Positions 18,323 through 26,858 are shown, counted from the stretch's first letter. The stretch is 64,000 bases of DNA from Chitinophaga pinensis DSM 2588 (GCF_000024005.1 NC_013132.1:7558001-7622000), one strand, 5' to 3'. Program-made: numbers and translations. Notes: generated by a model not told the origin, from the sequence alone.

Positions 18323-18856
18323 ATGAAATTAATACTTACTTTGGCCCTGATGAGCAGTCTCATCTTTGAAGTTAAAGGTCATATTAACCGCAAAATTTTA
18401 AATTATTCAATCCTGGCAGCTGATAGTACTATAACTCCCGAACTGCCATTGAAGGATATTAAAGGAAACAATATTTCATTAAGTGCCTTTAAAGGAAAAA
18501 TAGTTTTCATAAATTTCTGGGCTACATGGTGTTCGCCATGTGTTGCCGAAATGGCTACAATCAATAAATTGAAACAATCTTTTAATAACAACGACAGCAT
18601 CGTATTTCTGCTTGTAGATATTGAAGAAGACATTCAAAAAGCAAACGCTTTTTTGATAAATAATAAATATGACCTGGATGTATATGAATATGCAGCAAAA
18701 AGACTTTTACCGGAAGAATTTCTGGGTAATGGAATACCAGTAAGCGTTGTGCTCGATAGGAAGGGGAATATCCGCTTGCGCTTTGACGGCCCTAAGGACT
18801 ATACATCTACCCAGATTAAAAAATCCTTGACTGATCTTATTGAGAAAGGTGAATAA
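18323..18856 (+). CDS. TlpA-like exported thioredoxin-fold protein
   Basis: A 177-residue thiol-disulfide protein, probably exported and anchored or periplasmic. The start at 18323 gives a signal-like N-terminus (MKLILTLALMSSLIFEVKG); the longer frame from 18263 adds a basic stretch without such a signal. The active site is WATWCSPC, followed by the cis-Pro region GNGIPVSVVLDRKGNIRLRF. It is divergent from the ADH-OsmC operon, so it may answer to the same operator. Confidence 0.85.
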   Translation: MKLILTLALMSSLIFEVKGHINRKILNYSILAADSTITPELPLKDIKGNNISLSAFKGKIVFINFWATWCSPCVAEMATINKLKQSFNNNDSIVFLLVDIEEDIQKANAFLINNKYDLDVYEYAAKRLLPEEFLGNGIPVSVVLDRKGNIRLRFDGPKDYTSTQIKKSLTDLIEKGE

Positions 18857-18912
18857 TTTTGAACAAAAACAGATCAGTAGAAAATATAAATACATTCTGC
18901 TGATTACCTTAC

Positions 18913-19110
18913 TCATCTTTTATATTTATAGTTAATTTCACAGGTGCCGGAACTGCAACCACCTTTTACGGTAAGACTAAAAACAACCATCAGTCCTCCC
19001 AATACAATAATTTGCCATTGTTGATCAATTATTCCGGAAATTGTAAAATAAGCCCCTATTACTAATTTAACAATAGTTGCCTTCGCTGGTCTTTTAAAAT
19101 ATTTAAACAT
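18913..19110 (-). CDS. Small two-helix membrane protein with a Cys-rich tail
   Basis: A 65-residue protein like DUF2892-type small membrane proteins. Two membrane segments: ATIVKLVIGAYFTISGII and WQIIVLGGLMVVFSLTV. The tail GGCSSGTC could bind a metal or form disulfides. It is supported as a real gene by a full island-type operator and -7 box directly upstream (19124-19182). The function is unknown; a redox or metal role would fit its neighbours. Confidence 0.72.
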   Translation of the reverse strand: MFKYFKRPAKATIVKLVIGAYFTISGIIDQQWQIIVLGGLMVVFSLTVKGGCSSGTCEINYKYKR

Positions 19111-19123
19111 TTTCTTTTTTATA

Positions 19124-19182
19124 CAAAGATGATGTAAAACTTAGGTAATGAAAAGGGAGTATTTAGAGAAAAAATGGTAATT
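19124..19182 (-). promoter_or_regulatory. Shared island operator and -7 box, small membrane protein gene
   Basis: AAAAGGG at 19151 (half-site AGGG at 19154) and ATGGTAATT at 19174, 20 bp later. After a 19-nt gap the minus strand has CATCTTTG (19124-19131). Confidence 0.68.
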
Positions 19183-19210
19183 AATTGAAGTTAACATTAC
19201 CTTAGATAAA

Positions 19211-19239
19211 AAAAGAGACTATCTAAAATAGTCTCTTTT
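19211..19239. terminator. Terminator after the ABM-like gene
   Basis: AAAAGAGACTAT pairs perfectly with ATAGTCTCTTTT, loop 5 nt, with flanking A and T runs. Confidence 0.82.
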
Positions 19240-19270
19240 CTGTTATCATCTATTATAAGCTGGAGTAACC

Positions 19271-19558
19271 CTATGCTACCGTATAGATCCTGACATCAGG
19301 ATTAGCCTTCAGATAAGGTTTCAATGCAGTTACCACATCCTGATTAAATAACTCGGTTTGAAGATATGCCGATGCATTTTCAACAGTGTCAAATTCATGC
19401 AAAACCTGGACATCCTCTTCACGAATTAATAATTCCTTGGCTTTCGCACCTTGGACATTATCTAAAAATGCTGCTTTGTATTTGTTATAAACACCGGCTG
19501 CGTTTGCTCTGTCTGCTGCATCAATCTGCATAGAGATTTGCAAATATGCTTTACTCAT
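19271..19558 (-). CDS. ABM-like / dimeric alpha-beta barrel protein
   Basis: A 95-residue protein of the ferredoxin-like dimeric barrel type, resembling antibiotic biosynthesis monooxygenase-like stress proteins. AYLQISMQIDAADRANAAGV, ELLIREEDVQVLHEFDTVEN and LKPYLKANPDVRIYTVA fit two beta-alpha-beta units. The fold assignment is by pattern only. The shared operator lies upstream (19583-19646), overlapping the 3' end of the AraC gene. Confidence 0.65.
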   Translation of the reverse strand: MSKAYLQISMQIDAADRANAAGVYNKYKAAFLDNVQGAKAKELLIREEDVQVLHEFDTVENASAYLQTELFNQDVVTALKPYLKANPDVRIYTVA

Positions 19559-19582
19559 GTTAATTAAGTTTTAATACGCTGT

Positions 19583-19646
19583 AAAATTCGTATTAATGCC
19601 CTTATTTTAAAATGGACAATACTGAAAAGCAATGGTAATTTTAAGC
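19583..19646 (-). promoter_or_regulatory. Shared island operator, ABM-like gene
   Basis: AAAATGG at 19610 (ATGG at 19613) and ATGGTAATTTTAAG at 19633, 20 bp later. The -7 position (19583-19590) reads GAATTTTA, the weakest of the set. The far half overlaps the AraC stop codon (19641-19643). Confidence 0.65.
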
Positions 19647-20534
19647 AATGGTCTTCCGGAAATCCGAAGGAGACATCTTTGTATGCTTCTTAAAGTACTT
19701 TACAAAATAAGATGGATCATCAAAGCCCATTCGAAAGCCGATCTGATTAATATTAAGGTTGGAATGTACAAGCAAACGCTGGGCTTCAAGAATAATTCGT
19801 TCCTGAATCATTTGAGAAGGTGTTTTATTTACCTGTTGATTGGTGAGGTCCGAAAGTGTACGTGTGGAAATATTTAATTTACGTGCATATTCATTAATTG
19901 TTAGTCCTTCTTTATAATGTTCTTCAACTAAATTGAAAAACTTAACCAGTTGTATACGTTTATCATCTGCAGTAAAAGAATCTGGTTGCTGAATATTATA
20001 TGCATTTTTACTTCGTTGTACCAATATCAGCACTGACTTCAGGTAGGCCCGGATTATTTCATTTCTCCCAAAAGGATTACTCTCAGCTAATTCTCCTTTC
20101 AGTTGTTGAATATTGATATCCAATTTTGAAATGGTTGAAGTATCAACCCTGCAATACGGCTGCTGGTATGGATTGTTGAATAAATTACATTTTAAGAAGA
20201 AATCCGTTTCATCATCCTGTCCCAGAAAAGTTTCATTGAAATGTAACAAAAAACCTTCGTATTCAATATTCTTATCAAAATAATGAACCTGATTTTTTGC
20301 TATAAAAAAAATCATCTGGTCATTCACTTCATGACTTATAAAGTCAACATAATGTTTACCCATTCCAGTTTTAAACCATATAATCTGGTAATAGCTATGA
20401 ATATGTGGCCTTGTTGTATTATTGCTATTTCTATTCAGATAGGTTTTTAGATCATGAATCACAAACTGGTCTTCACCTGGCTGGTGCCGGTTGAGATGAT
20501 ATTCTTCAATATTGCTATGCTGTTCTTTTGACAT
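19641..20534 (-). CDS. AraC-family regulator 1 of the island
   Basis: A 297-residue regulator with an N-terminal cupin-like sensor and a C-terminal double HTH. Sensor: HIHSYYQIIWFKTGMGKHYV and KNQVHYFDKNIEYEGFLLHF. DNA-binding part: TINEYARKLNISTRTLSDLT, then LNINQIGFRMGFDDPSYFVK and HTKMSPSDFRK. A close paralogue lies at 23013-23912. Direct-repeat operators 20 bp apart in front of the neighbouring genes are what an AraC-type activator binds. It is divergent from flavin oxidase 1 and has its own consensus -7 box. Confidence 0.92.
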   Translation of the reverse strand: MSKEQHSNIEEYHLNRHQPGEDQFVIHDLKTYLNRNSNNTTRPHIHSYYQIIWFKTGMGKHYVDFISHEVNDQMIFFIAKNQVHYFDKNIEYEGFLLHFNETFLGQDDETDFFLKCNLFNNPYQQPYCRVDTSTISKLDINIQQLKGELAESNPFGRNEIIRAYLKSVLILVQRSKNAYNIQQPDSFTADDKRIQLVKFFNLVEEHYKEGLTINEYARKLNISTRTLSDLTNQQVNKTPSQMIQERIILEAQRLLVHSNLNINQIGFRMGFDDPSYFVKYFKKHTKMSPSDFRKTIA

Positions 20535-20551
20535 ATTGCTGCAAAATGAAT

Positions 20552-20559
20552 CAAATTTA
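20552..20559 (-). promoter_or_regulatory. -7 box of AraC regulator 1
   Basis: The minus strand reads TAAATTTG, a perfect TAnnTTTG, 18 bases before the start. It differs from the CAnnTTTG boxes of the target genes. Confidence 0.5.
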
Positions 20560-20589
20560 CTTAAAGATAACGGCTACTTCTCCGCTTGC

Positions 20590-20651
20590 TTAAAGTTACC
20601 ATGTTTTTGCCTAAAAGTACAATATCAGCTAACCACTGAGTTTTACCTTCG
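20590..20651 (+). promoter_or_regulatory. Partial island operator and -7 box, flavin oxidase 1
   Basis: The far half TTAAAGTTACCAT (CCAT at 20599) is conserved; the near half is degenerate. The -7 box TACCTTCG (20644-20651) is one base closer than in the other promoters. Confidence 0.45.
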
Positions 20652-20655
20652 TGGC

Positions 20656-21705
20656 ATGTCTGAACATATTATTATCGTTGGTGGGGGCTTAAGTGGTTTA
20701 TCACTAGCCTGGTACTTAACTAAAAAAAACAAAACAGTTACTATACTTGAAGCAACCACCAGGTTAGGTGGCAGGATAGAAACAATAGCTGGGAAAACAG
20801 GAACACCACTTGAGTTAGGTGCGACATGGTTTTCAGATATGCATAGCAAATTAAAAGAATTAATTGATGAGTTAGGCCTGGATACCTTCCCGCAGTTTTC
20901 CGGCGGCATTTCCCTATTTCAAACCAAGTCCTTTGAGCCCCCACAGCAATTTTTTATTACTGCTGCTGAACAACCATCCTATAGAATTGCAGGAGGTACA
21001 TACAAGCTAATTGAAGCATTATTAAATAAATTAAAAGGACAAACCATTATTACTGATAATGCTGTCACAAAAATAGACGCCGGGCAATATCCCATAAATA
21101 TTACTACGAATAATGGGGAAGTTTACACTGGGGATAAAGTCGTGTTATGTATGCCCCCTCAGCTAATAGGTGACCAAATCAATATCTTGCCCAAACTATC
21201 CGGGGAACTGTCTTCACTGCTGTCCACAGTTCATACCTGGATGGCAGGTTCAGTAAAATTTGTACTGGAATATAATCACCCCTTCTGGCGAAATAGTGGC
21301 TATTCCGGCATGCTATTCAGCCATGCCGGTATTGTTACAGAAATGTATGATCATACAAATTTTGAAGAAAATAAGTTTGGCTTTACTGGATTTCTAAATG
21401 GAGGAGCCGCCGGATATGAATATTCAATACGGAAACAACTCGTACTGGAGCAATTATCCGGCCTGCTTGGCAATAAAGCGATGGAGCCACTTTCTTATAA
21501 TGATAAAATTTGGTCTGACAAATTTACAATAACCTCACCACAGGTCATCCGATACCCTCATCAGCATAACGGACATGAACTGTTGCAGTCGGGTTATATG
21601 GACGGAAGATTGTTCTTTGGAGGTTCTGAAACATCCTCTAATTGTCCTGGATATATGGAAGGTGCAGTCGTAGCCGCACATCGCGTGGCGACGAATATTA
21701 ATTAG
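20656..21705 (+). CDS. FAD-dependent amine oxidase-like enzyme, copy 1
   Basis: A 349-residue flavoprotein of the flavin monoamine oxidase superfamily. The dinucleotide fold IIIVGGGLSGLSLAWYL is at residues 5-21, then LEATTRLGGRIET (GG doublet) and GTPLELGATWFSDMH. The C-terminal FAD motif is SSNCPGYMEGAVVAAHRVA. I chose the start at 20656 (MSEHIIIV), since the FAD fold begins there and the -7 box lies just upstream. The substrate is unknown. It is followed after 23 bases by a thioredoxin-like gene, forming an operon. It is closely similar throughout to copy 2 at 24566. Confidence 0.88.
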   Translation: MSEHIIIVGGGLSGLSLAWYLTKKNKTVTILEATTRLGGRIETIAGKTGTPLELGATWFSDMHSKLKELIDELGLDTFPQFSGGISLFQTKSFEPPQQFFITAAEQPSYRIAGGTYKLIEALLNKLKGQTIITDNAVTKIDAGQYPINITTNNGEVYTGDKVVLCMPPQLIGDQINILPKLSGELSSLLSTVHTWMAGSVKFVLEYNHPFWRNSGYSGMLFSHAGIVTEMYDHTNFEENKFGFTGFLNGGAAGYEYSIRKQLVLEQLSGLLGNKAMEPLSYNDKIWSDKFTITSPQVIRYPHQHNGHELLQSGYMDGRLFFGGSETSSNCPGYMEGAVVAAHRVATNIN

Positions 21706-21728
21706 ACGAAATATCTTAATATTTAAAC

Positions 21729-22295
21729 ATGACATTTGAAGAATACTATACCTACTTTGAAAGTATCATCAATCACGATCCATCTACACTAGTTACTCCT
21801 TATGACAAACAGGAATACATAGATTATACAAGGCTCAACTGGAGCCGGATGAACCGGTGGTTAAAAAAGGGCCAATTATCTGATGAGCTCCTGGAAATTG
21901 TCAAAAAAATCTGTATACCTCAAACCTGGATTGTTATAACAGAGCCATGGTGTGGTGATGCTGCACACAGTATACCATTTATAAAAATGATAAGTGATAC
22001 TAATCCACTTATAAATGTTTTATATGAATTAAGAGATAGTGAACCGTATAGGATTAACAGCTATCTTACTAAGGGGAGCAAGTCTATTCCTAAGGTTATT
22101 TATAGAAGTGATAAAGAAGCTGATGTGATGGTATGGGGGCCGCGCCCTTTGAAATGCCAGCTTATGTATGATCAACTTTTGGCTAATCAGGCACCATTTG
22201 AAGAAATAAAAACAGCACTTCAACATTGGTATAATACTAATAAAGGCGTAGATATTCAGCAGGAGCTGGCAATACAGTTAAGCAAAAAGCTGTAG
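21729..22295 (+). CDS. Thioredoxin-fold protein with a single active-site Cys
   Basis: A 188-residue protein of the Thioredoxin_9 type common in Bacteroidota. The active-site stretch is TEPWCGDAAHSIPFI: one Cys where thioredoxin has CxxC, so ordinary disulfide exchange is unlikely without a partner. The cis-Pro region is KGSKSIPKVIY. It follows flavin oxidase 1 closely and is probably co-transcribed. The stretch 22296-22486 holds only a weak hairpin (22316-22339). Confidence 0.8.
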   Translation: MTFEEYYTYFESIINHDPSTLVTPYDKQEYIDYTRLNWSRMNRWLKKGQLSDELLEIVKKICIPQTWIVITEPWCGDAAHSIPFIKMISDTNPLINVLYELRDSEPYRINSYLTKGSKSIPKVIYRSDKEADVMVWGPRPLKCQLMYDQLLANQAPFEEIKTALQHWYNTNKGVDIQQELAIQLSKKL

Positions 22296-22486
22296 TGCTA
22301 TAGCAAAAACAGCAAAGGCTACCGATTAAGGTAACCTTCACAATTAAAAACCTCTCGTACAAGGGTAATTATTAACCAGCATTACGCTAAAGGAAGAATT
22401 CACTAACGCCAATTTTAAAAAAAGGAAATTTTTAATGAAATACATAATCTGGTTTACAATATCCAACCGATTGATTTTTAAAATCC

Positions 22487-22795
22487 TTATTTCTGTTCCA
22501 CAGTTATATGCTCTCCAATGCGCTTAATAATTTCCGTTCCTGGATAAACACCAGTATGCTTCCATACGATCTCATTATTTTTAAAAAGTATGGTTGTTGG
22601 AATACTACGAATACCAAACTTTCCTGATAACTGCGCATATTCATCTACATCTATACGCTCGTAATTAATTCGCTCACCATAATGTGCTGCTGCCTGGTCC
22701 AGGTTTGGCTTCATAGCATGGCAGGGACCACACCACGTAGCGAAAAAATTTATTAAGGTTGGTTTCTCTGATTTAATAATCTCTAATACGTCCAT
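22487..22795 (-). CDS. Thioredoxin
   Basis: A 102-residue cytoplasmic thioredoxin. The active site FFATWCGPCHAMKP has the classic CGPC; GIRSIPTTILFKNNEIV supplies the cis-Pro. It would give electrons to OsmC-type or other thiol enzymes in the island. The shared operator and -7 box lie directly upstream (22821-22884), so it belongs to the same regulon. Confidence 0.92.
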   Translation of the reverse strand: MDVLEIIKSEKPTLINFFATWCGPCHAMKPNLDQAAAHYGERINYERIDVDEYAQLSGKFGIRSIPTTILFKNNEIVWKHTGVYPGTEIIKRIGEHITVEQK

Positions 22796-22820
22796 AATGT
22801 TGATTTAAAATTATCAGATG

Positions 22821-22884
22821 CAAAGTTGAGTAAACCTTCATTTTAAAAAAATGGAGATAACAGAAAACAAATGGTAATAACAGG
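22821..22884 (-). promoter_or_regulatory. Shared island operator and -7 box, thioredoxin
   Basis: AAAATGG at 22848 (ATGG at 22851) and ATGGTAATAACAG at 22871, 20 bp later. After a 19-nt gap the minus strand has CAACTTTG (22821-22828). A further half-site-like ATGGTAATTTTGAG lies at 22904, 33 bp beyond. Confidence 0.7.
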
Positions 22885-22980
22885 TAGCCAGGTAGTTAAA
22901 AGGATGGTAATTTTGAGAAAAATCATGGTTACTTTCAGCATATCAACTCCTGGATTGGGGCAAATTTTTCCTTATAATAT

Positions 22981-22988
22981 TACCTTTG
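22981..22988 (+). promoter_or_regulatory. -7 box of AraC regulator 2
   Basis: TACCTTTG, a perfect match, 25 bases before the ATG at 23013, with TTG at 22955-22957. Confidence 0.5.
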
Positions 22989-23012
22989 TTATATAAGATA
23001 TAGCATGTAATT

Positions 23013-23912
23013 ATGGATAGCGAAAAGGCAAATGTTATTACCGAATATCATCTGAATAATCATGAACCAGATAAACCCCAGTTTGCAGTTTATGACATGA
23101 AAGACTATCTAAAGGGGCATCATTGTTCAGTTTCAAAACCACATATTCATAGTTTTTACCAGATCATCTGGTTTCAATCCGGTCAGGGAAAACATTTTGT
23201 GGATTTTGAAGTATATGATGTGTTTGAAAATGCGATGTTTTTTATTGCTCCCAATCAAGTACATTATTTTGATGAAAACTCCGATTATGAAGGTATATTA
23301 ATACATTTTAATGAGCCATATCTATTACCGGATGCCAGTGAGTTTTCCTTCTTTTTAAAATGCAGTTTATTTAACAATCCATACCAGCAGCCAGCCTGTT
23401 GTATTGGTAGTGGCATTAAGCACCAACTTGAAAAGTATATTGGTTTAATTAAGGAAGAATTGGAAGGTGCATTGTCATTTGGCAAAGATGAATTGATAAG
23501 AATATATCTAATGGCATTTCTGGTACAGACACAGCGATGCAAGTATGAATTTGAAAAAAGAACCGGCAAGCCGCTTTTTACGGTTGACGAAAAAAGAATG
23601 CAGGTAATTAAATTTGTTAATCTTATTAACGAAAATTACACCAAAGGTCTTTCGATCGTTGAATATGCTAAATTTATGAGCATATCATCCCGTACCCTTT
23701 CTGACCTGATTGGTTTGGTGCTCAACAAAACACCGTTACAAATGATTCAGGAAAGAATCATTCTGGAAGCAAAACGTTTATTATTACATTCAAGTTTAAA
23801 TGTCAATCAAATTGGATATAGATTAGGATTTGATGACCCATCCTATTTTGTAAAATACTTCAGAAGGCAAACAGGTTTTTCGCCAACTGATTTTCGCAAA
23901 TCCATAATGTGA
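23013..23912 (+). CDS. AraC-family regulator 2 of the island
   Basis: A 299-residue paralogue of the regulator at 19641, alike over its full length: EYHLNNHEPDKPQFAVYDMK, PHIHSFYQIIWFQSGQGKHF, then the HTH parts SIVEYAKFMSISSRTLSDLI and LNVNQIGYRLGFDDPSYFVK. Two closely related activators and one shared operator suggest that both bind the same site, perhaps with different inducers because the sensor half differs more. It is followed by OsmC 2 and flavin oxidase 2, mirroring the first set. Confidence 0.92.
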   Translation: MDSEKANVITEYHLNNHEPDKPQFAVYDMKDYLKGHHCSVSKPHIHSFYQIIWFQSGQGKHFVDFEVYDVFENAMFFIAPNQVHYFDENSDYEGILIHFNEPYLLPDASEFSFFLKCSLFNNPYQQPACCIGSGIKHQLEKYIGLIKEELEGALSFGKDELIRIYLMAFLVQTQRCKYEFEKRTGKPLFTVDEKRMQVIKFVNLINENYTKGLSIVEYAKFMSISSRTLSDLIGLVLNKTPLQMIQERIILEAKRLLLHSSLNVNQIGYRLGFDDPSYFVKYFRRQTGFSPTDFRKSIM

Positions 23913-23920
23913 CCTTATAA

Positions 23921-23984
23921 CTTAAAATTACCAGCTCTTTTCAGTTATTTCCATTTTCAGGCATGCTATTAAAGCTCAAATTTG
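23921..23984 (+). promoter_or_regulatory. Shared island operator and -7 box, OsmC 2 / flavin oxidase 2
   Basis: In gene orientation the far half CTTAAAATTACCAG (CCAG at 23931) and near half CCATTTT (23951-23957) are 20 bp apart. After a 19-nt gap comes CAAATTTG (23977-23984). This plus-strand site is the mirror of the minus-strand ones and fixes the polarity of the operator. Confidence 0.72.
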
Positions 23985-24068
23985 TAGTGTATACGCTGTT
24001 ACACAATACCGGTGTTAATCTGGCTTAATGCCGGTTAATTTTAAAATTATTTCTTTAAAACTCATATT

Positions 24069-24461
24069 ATGTCAAATGTAATTTCAACTGCTTATCAGGG
24101 AAAATTCAAAGCCACTACAGAAGCACCCCTGAATGACAACCCTATAACAGTAAATGCTGTTCAATTTTCTCCGGTAGATCTGTTAATCAGCGCCTATGGC
24201 AGCTGTTTATTAGGGACCATTGACTACGTAGCTCAAACGAAACTTTTTGAAGTAAACAATTCAAAAAGTGAAATTACCTATGAAATGAGTACGACAGGAA
24301 GTGGCGTTGGGAAAATTAATATCAAACTGTTCTTTAAAGATGATTATTCGGCAGAACAGCGGGAAGTAATTGAAAATGCAGCAAAGAAGCAATGTCATGT
24401 GGGTAATACGATTGATGCCAGAATTGAAAAAGAATTTCAATTTATCTACAGCCATAGCTAA
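24069..24461 (+). CDS. OsmC-family peroxiredoxin-like protein, copy 2
   Basis: A 130-residue OsmC/Ohr-fold protein with both catalytic cysteines: YGSCLLGTID and AAKKQCHVGNT. It is the paralogue of 16695-17090. It is transcribed from the operator at 23921-23984 with a leader of about 80 nt, and a hairpin (24515-24545) separates it from flavin oxidase 2. Confidence 0.87.
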   Translation: MSNVISTAYQGKFKATTEAPLNDNPITVNAVQFSPVDLLISAYGSCLLGTIDYVAQTKLFEVNNSKSEITYEMSTTGSGVGKINIKLFFKDDYSAEQREVIENAAKKQCHVGNTIDARIEKEFQFIYSHS

Positions 24462-24514
24462 TTTAATTTCTACATGAGAATGTTGAGATTGAAATAATTG
24501 GTTTTTGCACCTTG

Positions 24515-24545
24515 AATGGCATACGGAGTACTTCCGTATGCCATT
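24515..24545 (+). terminator. Hairpin between OsmC 2 and flavin oxidase 2
   Basis: AATGGCATACGGA pairs perfectly with TCCGTATGCCATT, loop 5 nt. There is only a weak T-run after it, so it may attenuate or process the message rather than end it. Confidence 0.6.
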
Positions 24546-24565
24546 TGCTAATATAATTTTTACCA

Positions 24566-25618
24566 ATGGAATATGATTACTTAATTATAGGTGGTGGATT
24601 AAGTGGCCTTACTTTAGCTTATTTGTTAAAAAAAAAGGGAATTAACGCACTAATCCTGGAAGGGGCCGATAGAACAGGTGGCAGAATCAAAACAGTTAAC
24701 GGTACTTTAGGTACACCGATGGAGTTAGGAGCCACCTGGTTCTCAGATGCACATATCAACTTAATAGAACTATTAGATGAATTGGGCCTTCATAAGTTTC
24801 CGCAATATAATACAGGTCTTTCCTTGTTCTATACCCGGCCAGATCAACCACCCCAGCAATTTTATGTACCAGAAGAAACATCTCCTTCCTATCGGCTGGC
24901 AGGTGGTACGCAGAACCTCATTAAAAACCTCATGGGGAAGCTGGAAAAAAATACTATACAACTTAACACAAAAGTCAGTAAAATTTCTGCTAAAAACGAA
25001 TACCTATATGCGGAGACAACAGACAATAGAATTTATAAAGCCCGGTATATATTTTTATGTTTACCACCACAACTCGCAGGATCCGATATAAAATTTGAGC
25101 CTTCATTACCTGAAAACCTACTTTCAATTATGCCCAGGATACAAACGTGGATGGCAGGGTCCATTAAATTTATACTTGAGTATGATCAACAATTCTGGAG
25201 AAAGGCGGGTTTTTCAGGCATGATTTATAGCAATGCTGGTATTATAACAGAAATGTATGACCATACAAATTATGAAGGTAATAAATTTGGGTTTACCGGA
25301 TTTTTGCACGAAGAGGCGCAACAATTTAGTCAGGAAGAACGTAAAAAGATGGTCCTGGAACAAGTAGCTCACAACTATGGAGATCGGGCGTTATATCCGT
25401 TATTATACGAAGATAAAATCTGGACAGGTAAATTTTTACTTTCAGGTAATCCAATTATCAGGTTACGGCATTTAAATAATGGACATCCATTACTACAATC
25501 CCGATATATGGATGACCGCCTTTTTTTCTGTGCAACAGAAAGTTCACCTCATTATCCTGGCTATATGGAAGGGGCTGTTATGGTAGCGAAAAATATAATG
25601 AAAACATTGGGAGTATAA
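24566..25618 (+). CDS. FAD-dependent amine oxidase-like enzyme, copy 2
   Basis: A 350-residue paralogue of 20656-21705. FAD fold YLIIGGGLSGLTLAYLL, GGRIKTVNGTLGTPMELGAT, and the C-terminal SSPHYPGYMEGAVMVAKNI. The MAGSIKFILEY and GIITEMYDHTNYEGNKFGFT segments nearly match copy 1, so both probably act on related substrates. No Cys in the position of covalent flavin attachment is obvious. It ends at a strong bidirectional terminator. Confidence 0.88.
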   Translation: MEYDYLIIGGGLSGLTLAYLLKKKGINALILEGADRTGGRIKTVNGTLGTPMELGATWFSDAHINLIELLDELGLHKFPQYNTGLSLFYTRPDQPPQQFYVPEETSPSYRLAGGTQNLIKNLMGKLEKNTIQLNTKVSKISAKNEYLYAETTDNRIYKARYIFLCLPPQLAGSDIKFEPSLPENLLSIMPRIQTWMAGSIKFILEYDQQFWRKAGFSGMIYSNAGIITEMYDHTNYEGNKFGFTGFLHEEAQQFSQEERKKMVLEQVAHNYGDRALYPLLYEDKIWTGKFLLSGNPIIRLRHLNNGHPLLQSRYMDDRLFFCATESSPHYPGYMEGAVMVAKNIMKTLGV

Positions 25619-25627
25619 TCACTTTAA

Positions 25628-25662
25628 ATATGAGAGGCTGTATAATACACAGCCTCTCATAT
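25628..25662. terminator. Bidirectional terminator, flavin oxidase 2 / MFS
   Basis: ATATGAGAGGCTGT pairs perfectly with ACAGCCTCTCATAT, loop 7 nt, between convergent genes. Confidence 0.85.
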
Positions 25663-25664
25663 AT

Positions 25665-26858
25665 TCATTGTATTCTTGGTTGCGTACCTGTTTTTCTAAT
25701 GCTATTAATAACCATGGTAGTTAGCGAAATAACCAGCAAAGGAATGACAGCCAGATTAACTCCCTTCCACCCATAAGCATTTAGAAGGTTACCAGCGGAA
25801 AAGCCAGAAGCACTGATAACGGTAAATACAAAGAAGTCGTGCATTGCCTGGGTTTTTGCTTTCTCCTGTGGCCGATATGCCTGCGTAAGTAATGTTGTAC
25901 CACCTATAAACATAAAATTCCAGCCAATTCCTAACAAAATAAGACCAGAAACAAAATGCATAAAATCGGTACCTGATATTGCAAATGACACATGTATAAA
26001 TAATATAATAATACCGGTGATGATGATTCTATGTACACCGAATCTTTTTATCAGCGTACCGGTAAAAAATGATGGTACGAACATACCCAAGACATGCCAT
26101 TGTATCACCATAGCTGCATCATCACTGTTGTGTCCGGAATGATGCATTGCCAATGGAGTGGCCGTCATTACCATATTCATTACCGAATAACCCACTGCAG
26201 ATGAAATCAGTGCACTAATTGTAAGCCTGTTGAAAACTATCTCCCTCAGAGACCTGGCTGGTTGTAAATCCTCCACTATATTTTGCAATGAAACCTTTGG
26301 CTGTTGTATATTAAATATGATAGCCAACGCACATACACTCAAAATCGCTATAGATAAATAACAGTAAGCAAATGGTACTGGTCCTACATGCTGTGTAAAT
26401 CTGGCAAGGTTAGGCCCGGCTATAGCTGCCACTACCCCTCCAGCAAGTACAAACGAGATTGCTTTCCCTTTATTCTCATCTGTTACTGCATCAGCAGCTG
26501 CAAATCGGTAATATTGAGAAAACCCCTGATAAAATCCGATCATCATGTTAGCCATAACAAATAGCGGGAAAGAACCCCTAACGATTGCATAAGATGCTAA
26601 TAACCCACCACTAAGACCAAATGCAATACCTGACATAAATCCCTTTCGCTGACCAATTTTCTTTATAATAAAGGAAGCTGGAATCATCATCATAGCTGTC
26701 CCTAATGACATCATGCCAATAGGTAATGTTGCCAAACTTTTATTCGATGCAAGGTTCAGCCCCACCATGCCTGATATAGTAAAAACTATAATTGATGAAG
26801 TTTGGAAAAGTGATTGAGCAATTGATAAAATAATAACTTTATTCCATTGTGTTTTCAT
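25665..26858 (-). CDS. MFS transporter
   Basis: A 397-residue, 12-helix major facilitator protein, inner membrane, probably an exporter. The helices are plain, e.g. FPLFVMANMMIGFYQGFSQY and LILLGIGWNFMFIGGTTLL; loop motifs KKIGQRKGFMSG and KRFGVHRIIITG fit the MFS repeat. The substrate is unknown; export of the compound that induces the regulon is a fair guess. The shared operator is 149 bases upstream (27007-27070), and it is the last cargo gene before the att repeat. Confidence 0.87.
   Translation of the reverse strand: MKTQWNKVIILSIAQSLFQTSSIIVFTISGMVGLNLASNKSLATLPIGMMSLGTAMMMIPASFIIKKIGQRKGFMSGIAFGLSGGLLASYAIVRGSFPLFVMANMMIGFYQGFSQYYRFAAADAVTDENKGKAISFVLAGGVVAAIAGPNLARFTQHVGPVPFAYCYLSIAILSVCALAIIFNIQQPKVSLQNIVEDLQPARSLREIVFNRLTISALISSAVGYSVMNMVMTATPLAMHHSGHNSDDAAMVIQWHVLGMFVPSFFTGTLIKRFGVHRIIITGIIILFIHVSFAISGTDFMHFVSGLILLGIGWNFMFIGGTTLLTQAYRPQEKAKTQAMHDFFVFTVISASGFSAGNLLNAYGWKGVNLAVIPLLVISLTTMVINSIRKTGTQPRIQ

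Noticed and set aside
22904..22940. Third and fourth ATGG-like half-sites before AraC 2
   Set aside because: They lack the 20-bp partner and the 19-nt gap to the -7 box at 22981, so I do not count AraC 2 as a member of the operator set.
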